From an uncultured Myxococcales bacterium (GTDB taxonomy: Bacteria; Myxococcota_A; UBA9042): a stretch of 33,925 bases of DNA. The stretch spans positions 1 through 33,925 of the forward strand of contig CAIXGW010000296.1 in the NCBI GenBank assembly GCA_903919145.1, read 5' to 3'. Positions within the stretch are counted from its first letter, which is position 1; each line of letters opens with the position of its first letter. The notes beneath the pieces are model-generated. The model was not told the DNA's origin and made no database searches. It saw nothing but the letters and a program-made list of their open reading frames with translations. Made by a program: the position numbers and the translations under genes. Below, one piece after another: positions 1 to 6,462 of this stretch.

Positions 1-133
1 AGTACCCCAAACCCCAAGTTCGTTCCGGGTTCCGGAACGGACGTGGTTTGGGGTACGGAAGAAGACCCAGCAGTAGGACCCAAGACCTGTGAACAAGAAC
101 CGGGTGCAACCCGGATCGAATTAACGGTCTTGG
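1..133 (-). repeat. Double-hairpin palindromic repeat element, copy 1
   Basis: Two hairpin units stand side by side. Unit one has a perfect 12-bp outer stem (GTACCCCAAACC at 2-13 with its complement at 45-56) around an inner stem (CGTTCCGG at 21-28, CCGGAACG at 32-39). Unit two has an outer stem ACCCAAGACC at 78-87 with GGTCTTGGGT at 126-135 and an inner stem CCGGGT at 100-105 with ACCCGG at 109-114. The reverse complement aligns without gaps to 32678-32810, about 97 of 133 positions identical by hand count. Read on the minus strand, the element has no stop codon in the frame that matches the coding frame of copy 2. The element may continue left of the window. Confidence 0.8.
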
Positions 134-455
134 GTACTAGCCAACTTTCGAGACCGCTTTGACGAGGCTCCCCGCCCTTTCGGCTTTGTTCCGGGCGGGC
201 ACCAGCCATTGCAGGCCAATTGCACTGCGTCGACCGCTTGGACTTTCGCCAGACCACCGCGCCAGCAGCGTGTCGGCTGCCTCGGCCAATGGGTCGCTCC
301 TAGGCACTTTTCCCTACGCCTTCTCAGCGATCGGCCCTATAGGAACCGGCCGGCGTTCATCCCATATTGACCTTGCCAGAAGGGCAACGGCCCCCAGAGA
401 AAGAAGCCAGACAGAACACAACAGACAGCCACCCCACAGCCCCCAGGAGGACCCC
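134..455. other. Intergenic leader region, no clear gene
   Basis: About 320 bases lie between the repeat and the first gene. A plus-strand frame is open from a TTG at 159 into the gene at 456, but it has no ribosome-binding site and its translation looks non-native. A minus-strand frame is open from an ATG at 209 through the repeat to the window edge. The last 60 bases are A/C-rich and look like an unstructured 5' leader. No convincing promoter pair was found. Confidence 0.5.
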
Positions 456-878
456 ATGAAGACCTACAAGAACCAACAGCCCGCGCAGTACGGTCTGTAC
501 CTCAGCTTCCAGCCCATGGACGTGCGCTTTGTGGGCGCCGAAGGCGAGGCCCTGGACGGCATGGCGCAAGCCGAGTACCGCCGCGTGCCGACCCTGCTGG
601 CCCTGGCGCTGGCCCCGGTGTTGGGTGCCTGCTTTGTGATGGCATTCCCGCTGTTGGTCATTGCCGCGGTGCTGATGGCCGCCACCAGCGCGGTGGTCCA
701 GAAAGTGCGCCATACCGCCAACAACCACGCGTGGCTGGCGATGCCGCACTACGAGCCGGCGGCTTCCTACCTGACCAAGGGCGAGAAGAAGGCCGATGCC
801 GTCGCTCCCGCCGAGCTGAGCGACCTGCAACAGAAGGTCAATGAGAAGCGCTCGCAGGAAGATCGCCAGGCCCAGTGA
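456..878 (+). CDS. Small membrane protein of a cytochrome cluster
   Basis: A 140-residue protein of unknown function. The ATG at 456 is chosen because a strong AGGAGG lies 5-10 bases upstream; the frame is open further upstream to a TTG at 159 but without a ribosome site. Residues 1-45 are polar, about 46-78 form a long hydrophobic stretch (one long or two short membrane segments, LLALALAPVLGACFVMAF onward), and the last 60 residues are charged and probably cytoplasmic or coiled. It sits 39 bases upstream of the multiheme cytochrome and is co-directional with it and the cytochrome b, so it is probably an accessory or assembly subunit of that complex (inference). No cofactor-binding motif is visible. 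Confidence 0.85.
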   Translation: MKTYKNQQPAQYGLYLSFQPMDVRFVGAEGEALDGMAQAEYRRVPTLLALALAPVLGACFVMAFPLLVIAAVLMAATSAVVQKVRHTANNHAWLAMPHYEPAASYLTKGEKKADAVAPAELSDLQQKVNEKRSQEDRQAQ

Positions 879-917
879 CCTCTTGGCCCCCATTCTCCGG
901 GGCTGCAAGGAGCCGCC

Positions 918-1988
918 ATGAGAGCGGACCCCCTCACCCTCAAGCTGTTTCCCCTGGTGCTGGTCGCGCTGCTGGCCAGCCCAAGCCAGGCGACGGCCAA
1001 GAGCACCGAAGAGACCAACCAAGAGTGCTTGGACTGCCACGACGGCGAAGAAGCCGTGGTCCGCTTTGCCGATGCCACGACCCTTACCGTAGGCATCGAC
1101 ACGGCGGCCTGGAAGAAATCGGTCCATGGCTCCGAGCTCAAGTGCACAGAGTGCCACACCGGCATCAGCGACCATCCCCACCCGGAGGTGAAATTCGCCA
1201 GCAAGCGCGCCTACCAGCTCGACCGCGCCGGTGCGTGCAAGCAGTGCCACTATGCCTACCACACCAAAGTGCTAGACAGCATCCACTACAAGGAGCTGGA
1301 AAAGGGCAACCAGGCCGCGCCGACTTGCACCGACTGCCACGGCTACCACGATCCCAGCGACAAGGCCGACCGCCTGACCGTGGCCGATCGCTGCGCCAAG
1401 TGTCACAGCAAAATCTCTAGGCAATTCAAGGCTTCGGTTCATGGCCAAGCCCTGGCGGGCAAAGACGGCGGCGATGTGCCGACCTGCACGGACTGCCACG
1501 GCGCCCACCAGATCCGCGACCCGCGTGAGAAGCAATTTCACGCCAGCGCCTGGAAGACCTGCGGCAACTGCCACTCTGAGGCAGACAAGATGAAGCGCCA
1601 CGGCTTGTCACCGGCGGTATTGACGACCTACCTCGACGATTTTCACGGCCGCTCTAACGAGCTGTACGCCCAGGGCGCTGGCAAGCCCGGCAAGCCGATT
1701 GCCACCTGCAGCGACTGCCACGGCGTGCACGACATCCAGTCCTTTCGCCAAGGCGCCACCGCCAGCACCGATGTGCGCGCCAAGGTGATTGTGGCCTGCC
1801 GCAATTGCCACCAAGACGCTCCGCTGGCCTTTGCCGATGCCTGGCTGTCGCACTACCCGCCAACGCTGAAAAGCGCCCCGCTGGTGTGGGCGATCCAATG
1901 GGGCTACCGGATCCTGATCCCGCTCATCCTGGCCGGCTTGGTGCTGCACATCCTGCTGCACCTCTACCGCGCCAAGGTTCACCGCTAG
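918..1988 (+). CDS. Membrane-anchored nine-heme cytochrome c
   Basis: A 356-residue periplasmic electron-transfer protein. Nine CXXCH heme c sites are visible, starting near residues 37, 76, 107, 137, 159, 190, 215, 264 and 294, along with many extra His that could be distal ligands. An N-terminal signal (residues 1-26, ending near SQATA) exports it, and a C-terminal membrane helix (about 325-347) anchors it. Start at 918 is supported by AAGGAG six bases upstream. It ends 9 bases before the cytochrome b gene. Together they look like a quinol-oxidising module that passes electrons into the periplasm, comparable to NrfH/c3-type multiheme families. The terminal acceptor cannot be read from the sequence; no nitrite reductase or other catalytic partner is in the window. 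Confidence 0.93.
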   Translation: MRADPLTLKLFPLVLVALLASPSQATAKSTEETNQECLDCHDGEEAVVRFADATTLTVGIDTAAWKKSVHGSELKCTECHTGISDHPHPEVKFASKRAYQLDRAGACKQCHYAYHTKVLDSIHYKELEKGNQAAPTCTDCHGYHDPSDKADRLTVADRCAKCHSKISRQFKASVHGQALAGKDGGDVPTCTDCHGAHQIRDPREKQFHASAWKTCGNCHSEADKMKRHGLSPAVLTTYLDDFHGRSNELYAQGAGKPGKPIATCSDCHGVHDIQSFRQGATASTDVRAKVIVACRNCHQDAPLAFADAWLSHYPPTLKSAPLVWAIQWGYRILIPLILAGLVLHILLHLYRAKVHR

Positions 1989-1997
1989 GAGGTTGCT

Positions 1998-2834
1998 ATG
2001 ACTACCCGCACCCACACCCGCCAAGATGGCACTGTGCTGGTCGAGCGCTTCACCCTGCCGCGGCGGGCTGAACACATCCTGGTGCTGGTCACGTTTGTCG
2101 CCTTGACCCTGACCGGCCTGCCGCAGAAGTTTGACGGTCCCTATGCGCAGGCGACCCTGGCTGCGCTCGGTGGCTTGGACATGGCGCGGGCGATTCACCG
2201 GGTAGCCGGCCTGGTGTTCTCTGTGCATGCCACAGCGCACATCCTGCTGTTTGTTGGCGGCTTGCTGGCTGGGCGCATGCGCTGGACCATGCTGCCGGTG
2301 CTGCAGGACCTGCGCGATGCCCGCCTCATGCTGGCCTACTACCTCGGCACTGCCCAGCGGCCTCCAGAGCTGCCCAAGTTTGACTACCGCCAGAAGTTTG
2401 AGTACCTGGGCATGGTATTGGGCGGGCTGGTCATGGTGTTTAGCGGCCTGATGCTGCTGTACCCCCAGTGGTTCAGTGCCTACCTGCCGGGCGAGCTGAT
2501 CCCGGCGGCGCGGGTAGCCCACTCCAACGAGGCGATGCTGGCCCTGCTGGTGCTGGTGGTCTGGCATGTGTACGGCTCGCATCTGTCTCCCGAGGTGTTT
2601 CCCATGGACACCTGCGTCTTTACCGGCTATCTGACCAAAGACGAGCTGCGCGAGCGCCACGCCAAAGAGTTCCGTCGGCTGTTTCCCCATGAACCGCTCC
2701 ACGGCGACCCGCCAGCGGCCAAAGAGGCGCAGACCCTGGCCCCGGCCCAAGCGCCTGGCGCAGCACCATCAGAGCCGTCGCCTGCCGCTGAGCCCGAGCC
2801 CCAACCGCCGACCGCCCGCGCCAACTTGCCTTGA
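1998..2834 (+). CDS. Cytochrome b subunit (b561/formate dehydrogenase gamma-like)
   Basis: A 278-residue integral membrane protein with about four hydrophobic helices (near residues 28-45, 70-90, 135-155, 180-197). His residues suited to heme b occur at RRAEH near residue 25, in the RAIHR and VHATAH stretch of the second helix, and at WHVYGSH in the last helix. This is the pattern of the diheme cytochrome b subunits that bind quinol in formate dehydrogenase or thiosulfate reductase type complexes. The last 50 residues are a Pro/Ala-rich tail. AGGAGG at 1987-1992 precedes the ATG. It directly follows the nine-heme cytochrome, so the two probably form one complex that links the quinone pool to periplasmic hemes. 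Confidence 0.9.
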   Translation: MTTRTHTRQDGTVLVERFTLPRRAEHILVLVTFVALTLTGLPQKFDGPYAQATLAALGGLDMARAIHRVAGLVFSVHATAHILLFVGGLLAGRMRWTMLPVLQDLRDARLMLAYYLGTAQRPPELPKFDYRQKFEYLGMVLGGLVMVFSGLMLLYPQWFSAYLPGELIPAARVAHSNEAMLALLVLVVWHVYGSHLSPEVFPMDTCVFTGYLTKDELRERHAKEFRRLFPHEPLHGDPPAAKEAQTLAPAQAPGAAPSEPSPAAEPEPQPPTARANLP

Positions 2835-2916
2835 GCGAGTGTTTTGGCACAGCGGGCGAATCTCCTGACCTGACCATGCGTCCAAGGGCTGGCAGCCACT
2901 GCTGCAGAGGCGCGTC

Positions 2917-4401
2917 ATGGACACCTGGCAGAGGCAACGGTTGCGGCCGGTGGTGGTGGCGTTCTTTCTGGCCACTCTGGCGCAGCTGCCCGGGGCGCGG
3001 GCCGAGGGGCAGGCCCAGCTACCCAAGCCCGACCAAGGCATCTTCAGCAATCTGGACGCTCAGGTTCGGCTTTACGACCCCACCTGGCTGGCGCGCAAGC
3101 CCTGCTGGCAGCCGCAAAGTCAGCTGCTGTGGCAAGTCCATGCTGGGCTTGGGGTATTTGCCCAGCCAGGCCCTCCTGCTCAGCCGGCCCCAGCGATCTG
3201 CCCGCCCATGGACCATGCCGACGGCGACCAACTGCCCGATCTGTGGGACATCCTGATCGGCGCCAAGAAAACCGCGCTGGACAACGCGCCCTATGGCAGC
3301 CCATACCGCCAGCTGGCCTACCCCGGCGGCGACGTGCCGCGGTCAGAAGGTGTCTGCACCGACGTGGTGATCCGCGCCTTGCGCAACGCCGGCATGGACC
3401 TGCAGCAGCTGCTGCGCGAAGACATCGCCCGCGCGCCGCAGGCCTATCCCATGGTGCGCAAGGCCAATCCAAACATCGACCACCGCCGAGTCAAGACGCT
3501 GCTGCCCTACTTTCGCCGCCACTGGCAGGAGCGCGACCCCGGCGTCCAGCGCATCGGCGACTGGTTGCCCGGCGAGGTGGTGTTCATGGACACGCTGCCG
3601 GCCAAGGGGCCAGACCACATCGGCGTCATCTCCGATCGGCTGGGCCCTTCAGGAAAGCCATTGGTCATCAATAGCTGGACCGATGGCTACCGCACCGCAG
3701 AGATGGACCTGCTGGCAGCGATCCCGGTGACCCACCGCTTTCGCCCGCCGCGGGACCTCAGCACAGAATTGCCGCGGGCGCTGCGGCTCCTGAGCTGGCA
3801 GGCCCCGGCAGAGACCCGCCAGTTGGTGCTGGTGCAGGCTGCTTCGGCTGGGTCGACCCAGGGAACGCTGACTCGCTGGCAGCGCGACGGCGCGGGTTGG
3901 CAGGTGGTAGGCGCCCAGGTAGCGGTGGACCTGGGGCGCGCTGGGCTTGCCTGGGGGCGCGGGTTGCTGCAGGGGCAGGCGCCGCAAAAGCGCGAGGGTG
4001 ATGGCCGCTCTCCGCTTGGGGTTTTTGCGCTGGGCACGGCCTTTGGGCGGGGGGCGCGGCCAGTGGGCGTGGCCTGGCCTTGGCGTCGCACCGGCCCCGA
4101 TGACCGCTGGATCGACGATTCCAGGTCGCCGCTCTACAACCGCTGGACCTCGGCCGCTCTGGCCGGAGCCGCCAGCGCCGAGGTCCTGGCCCGGCCCGAC
4201 GGCCTGTACGACTTGGCCCTGGTGGTCGAGCACAATACCGCGGCCGTGGTGGCCGGCGGCGGCAGCGCCATCTTCCTGCACGTGTCCAGCGGTCAGCCGA
4301 CCTCGGGCTGCACGGCCTTGGCCAAGGCCAACCTGCTGGAGCTGCTGCGCTGGCTCAAGCCGGCGGCCCGACCTCTGCTGATCCAGGTCGCCGATCTGTA
4401 G
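2917..4401 (+). CDS. Secreted DUF1287 / YkuD-like two-domain cell-wall protein
   Basis: A 494-residue exported protein. Residues 1-30 form a signal peptide ending at GARA. Residues about 110-280 match DUF1287 (an NlpC/P60-like papain fold): the likely nucleophile is Cys147 in EGVCTDVVIRALRNAG, with His234 in GPDHIGVISD and the strand VINSWTDG. Residues about 300-494 resemble an L,D-transpeptidase YkuD catalytic domain: His455 and Cys465 lie in HVSSGQPTSGCTAL. Both domains are thiol enzymes acting on peptidoglycan peptides, so the protein probably cuts or crosslinks the wall in the periplasm (inference). The ribosome site is weak (GAGGCG). The gene lies 82 bases after the cytochrome cluster and may be separate from it. 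Confidence 0.85.
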   Translation: MDTWQRQRLRPVVVAFFLATLAQLPGARAEGQAQLPKPDQGIFSNLDAQVRLYDPTWLARKPCWQPQSQLLWQVHAGLGVFAQPGPPAQPAPAICPPMDHADGDQLPDLWDILIGAKKTALDNAPYGSPYRQLAYPGGDVPRSEGVCTDVVIRALRNAGMDLQQLLREDIARAPQAYPMVRKANPNIDHRRVKTLLPYFRRHWQERDPGVQRIGDWLPGEVVFMDTLPAKGPDHIGVISDRLGPSGKPLVINSWTDGYRTAEMDLLAAIPVTHRFRPPRDLSTELPRALRLLSWQAPAETRQLVLVQAASAGSTQGTLTRWQRDGAGWQVVGAQVAVDLGRAGLAWGRGLLQGQAPQKREGDGRSPLGVFALGTAFGRGARPVGVAWPWRRTGPDDRWIDDSRSPLYNRWTSAALAGAASAEVLARPDGLYDLALVVEHNTAAVVAGGGSAIFLHVSSGQPTSGCTALAKANLLELLRWLKPAARPLLIQVADL

Positions 4402-4488
4402 CGCCACCCGCAGGTCTGCAGCGTGGCTCGCCGGCTGTGCGGCCGGCCGCCGTCGCTTTCTTGGGCTCCCCGCCCCTTTGGTCTTTCT

Positions 4489-5223
4489 TCAGCAGGCCAG
4501 CGGCGGCGCGGTCCGCTCTCCTTCGCCGGGCTGGTCCGCCGCCGTGGGCCCGCGCAGGAAGTCGCGGCACAACCGCAGCAGAGGGTAGGGCATTTCTCCC
4601 TGCAAGTAGTCATAGAGCGGCGTCAGCTGCGTCAAGCCCAGCGCGGCGCCAGCCTGGCGGACCTGCTGCAGCTGCGGCTCAGCCACCCACGGCGCCAGGG
4701 TCGGCGCCCGGCTCTCTCGCACCACCGCCAGCAGTTCTTCCAGCGCCGCAGAGGGTTTGACGTCGCACTGCAGGCTCACCTCCTGCAGCGTTGCCCCGCC
4801 GCGAAAGGCATCGCGCGCTTTTTCGCGCCAGCGGGCGGTCTGTCGCGGCCCCTGCTCGGTTCCTTGAGGGCGCGGCGGCTTTGGCGGCGGCGGTGGAGGC
4901 TCCTGGTAGACTTCCAGCCCCAGCCGAGTGGCCTGCGCCAACAGCTCCTGGTGCATGGGCAGGCCGAAGTTGGCCAGCTTGGCCGGACCTATGCCCGGCA
5001 CGTCCAGCAGACCTGCCAGCTCGGCCGGCCGCATGGCCACCAGGTGGTGCAGGGTGGCGTCGGTCAGCACCCAGTACGCCGGGACCTGCCGATCCTTGGC
5101 CAGCGCCAGGCGCTTTTTGCGCAGGGCGTGCAGCAGCTCCTGTTCTTGCGGGTCCAGCGGGTCCCTCTGTCCTTGGGTGGGCACTGACTGGTTGACGGTG
5201 GGCGAAAGTACGGCTCTGTCCAT
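4489..5223 (-). CDS. Free-standing RecQ-tail protein (HRDC plus HTH)
   Basis: A 244-residue protein made only of the C-terminal accessory domains of RecQ helicases. Residues about 26-98 are an HRDC domain (LLHALRKKRLALAKDRQVPA, then DVPGIGPAKLANFG), which binds DNA ends or single strands. A Pro-rich linker (108-120) leads to a helix-turn-helix segment (about 127-170) and a final helical piece with LTPLYDYLQGEMPYPLLRL, as at the end of some RecQ and related proteins. No helicase motifs occur here or upstream, so this is either a stand-alone DNA-binding adaptor or the tail of a split helicase. GGAGGA six bases upstream supports the ATG at 5223. Downstream it converges on the cell-wall gene. Confidence 0.8.
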   Translation of the reverse strand: MDRAVLSPTVNQSVPTQGQRDPLDPQEQELLHALRKKRLALAKDRQVPAYWVLTDATLHHLVAMRPAELAGLLDVPGIGPAKLANFGLPMHQELLAQATRLGLEVYQEPPPPPPKPPRPQGTEQGPRQTARWREKARDAFRGGATLQEVSLQCDVKPSAALEELLAVVRESRAPTLAPWVAEPQLQQVRQAGAALGLTQLTPLYDYLQGEMPYPLLRLCRDFLRGPTAADQPGEGERTAPPLAC

Positions 5224-5334
5224 GGCTCCTCCTGGTGGCCGCAGCGCCGGGCGTGGCGCAGCAGCGGCGACGCCCCACCAAGAGCAAGAGGCGTGCCAAG
5301 AGAAGTTCTTTAAAAATACAAAGGTTTCTGTTGG

Positions 5335-5368
5335 GGTATCGGCGTCTGCCGCGGTATCGAGACGTCTC
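5335..5368. repeat. Short direct repeat with palindrome upstream of the HRDC gene
   Basis: GGTATCGGCGTCT at 5335 recurs as GGTATCGAGACGTCT at 5353, an 18-base period, and the second copy contains the perfect 10-bp palindrome GAGACGTCTC at 5359-5368. It lies in the 186-base gap between the rluA-like and HRDC genes, next to an A/T-rich stretch (5308-5332) that could hold the HRDC promoter. It could be an operator for a dimeric regulator; function is not shown. Confidence 0.35.
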
Positions 5369-5409
5369 AGAGACCGGCCGTGAGACCCACTGGCCCCCCC
5401 CGGCGCTGG

Positions 5410-6333
5410 CTACAGGTGGGTGGAGCGGGCAAACTCGCCAAAGCAGGCGGGCAGCTGGCTGGTGGCTTTGATTTGCTTGCCGGTTATCGGGTGGGCAAAG
5501 CCCAGGCTCAGGGCGTGCAGGGCCAGCCGCGCCCACTTCCACGCCGGGTGCTTGGCCAGCTCTACCTCATAGCGCACGTCACCCAGGATCGGATGGCCCA
5601 TCTCTGCCAGGTGCACGCGGATCTGGTTGCGCCGGCCGGTCTCCAGGTGGACTCGCAGCATCGTTGCGCCGCGCAAGCGCTTTTCGACATTGTAGTGCGT
5701 CACCGCCAGCTTGCCTTCGCCGGCCACTTGGGTCGAGTACTGGTCCAGGTCGTCATTGGTGGTCAAATAGCTGCGCACTGTTCCTTGGTTGTGCTCCATG
5801 CGGCCAGCGGCAATGGCCACGTACTCGCGATCTGGCTTGCGGGCTTCAAACTGGTCCTTCAAGGCGCTGGCCACGCTCTGGCTCTTGCCAAAGACCAGCA
5901 GACCAGAAGTATCTCGATCCAGGCGATGAACAATATAGGCTTTGTGGGTAATGCGCTGGCCCTTGCTCAAGTAGCGCGCCACCTCGTGGACCAGCGTGTC
6001 CTGCTCGCCGCGGTCGGTCGGCACCGTCAGGATGCCGGCGATCTTCTCTACCACAATGAGGTGCGCGTCCTCATAGGCGACGGTAAAGCGCGTGCTCATG
6101 CGGGTCTTGGGGATCTCTCTGTATTTCTGCTGCGGGTCGTAGTCCAGGGCCAGCAGCTGACCGCGAAGGGCCGGTTGGCCGGCGTCTTTGCACGGCTGGC
6201 CATCCAGCATCACGCAGCCATGGTCAAACATGCCGCGCACATAGGACCGCGACTCCCCGACCAGCGCCTGCACCACCAGGTCGAGGCGCGCGGTATCGGC
6301 GCTCAGGCGCTGGCTTTGCTTTTGCTTGGGCAT
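5410..6333 (-). CDS. RluA-family RNA pseudouridine synthase
   Basis: A 307-residue enzyme that isomerises uridine to pseudouridine in rRNA or tRNA. An S4-like RNA-binding segment occupies residues about 10-70 (LDLVVQALVGESRSYVRGMF), followed by the catalytic domain with the motif HRLDRDTSGLLVF; its Asp (HRLDR-D) is the family's nucleophile. Later motifs include GRRNQIRVHLAEMGHPILGD, typical of RluA/RluC/RluD. An upstream ATG at 6390 is open in frame, but a promoter-like pair at 6378-6406 would start transcription inside that extension, and the sequence from 6333 (MPKQKQSQ) looks native. The exact target base cannot be assigned. It lies 186 bases upstream of the HRDC gene on the same strand. 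Confidence 0.92.
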   Translation of the reverse strand: MPKQKQSQRLSADTARLDLVVQALVGESRSYVRGMFDHGCVMLDGQPCKDAGQPALRGQLLALDYDPQQKYREIPKTRMSTRFTVAYEDAHLIVVEKIAGILTVPTDRGEQDTLVHEVARYLSKGQRITHKAYIVHRLDRDTSGLLVFGKSQSVASALKDQFEARKPDREYVAIAAGRMEHNQGTVRSYLTTNDDLDQYSTQVAGEGKLAVTHYNVEKRLRGATMLRVHLETGRRNQIRVHLAEMGHPILGDVRYEVELAKHPAWKWARLALHALSLGFAHPITGKQIKATSQLPACFGEFARSTHL

Positions 6334-6377
6334 GGTGCGGTTCCGCTGCACCGCGCGGCTGCGGAGCGTGGGCTGAG

Positions 6378-6406
6378 CGTGTACGCCCAATTGACTGTCT
6401 GGTCAA
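6378..6406 (-). promoter_or_regulatory. Predicted promoter of the RluA-type gene
   Basis: On the minus strand TTGACC (6406-6401) and TACACG (6383-6378) are 17 bases apart. Transcription would start near 6371, about 40 bases before the ATG at 6333. The -10 match is only moderate. Confidence 0.4.
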
Positions 6407-6426
6407 GTAGGCTTGGTCACAAGGGT

Positions 6427-6455
6427 TTGTTCCCTTGGTGGAAATCGGTTATTCT
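6427..6455 (+). promoter_or_regulatory. Predicted promoter of the NACHT lipoprotein gene, possibly leaderless
   Basis: TTGTTC (6427-6432) and TATTCT (6450-6455) are 17 bases apart, and the gene's ATG at 6463 follows the -10 by only 7 bases. No Shine-Dalgarno sequence precedes the ATG, so the message may be leaderless. The -35 matches poorly. Confidence 0.35.
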
Positions 6456-6462
6456 GGCCGCC

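Noticed and set aside
159..455. N-terminal extension of the first gene from a TTG at 159
   Set aside because: No ribosome site at 159, the peptide is Arg/Ser/Pro-rich and unlike the rest, and AGGAGG sits just before the ATG at 456.
1608..2750. A 380-codon minus-strand open frame
   Set aside because: Antisense to the cytochrome c and b genes, His/Gln-rich composition typical of a shadow.
5380..6462. Long open frame upstream of the NACHT lipoprotein
   Set aside because: It lies entirely opposite the RluA-type gene, whose catalytic motifs are clear; it is a high-GC shadow.
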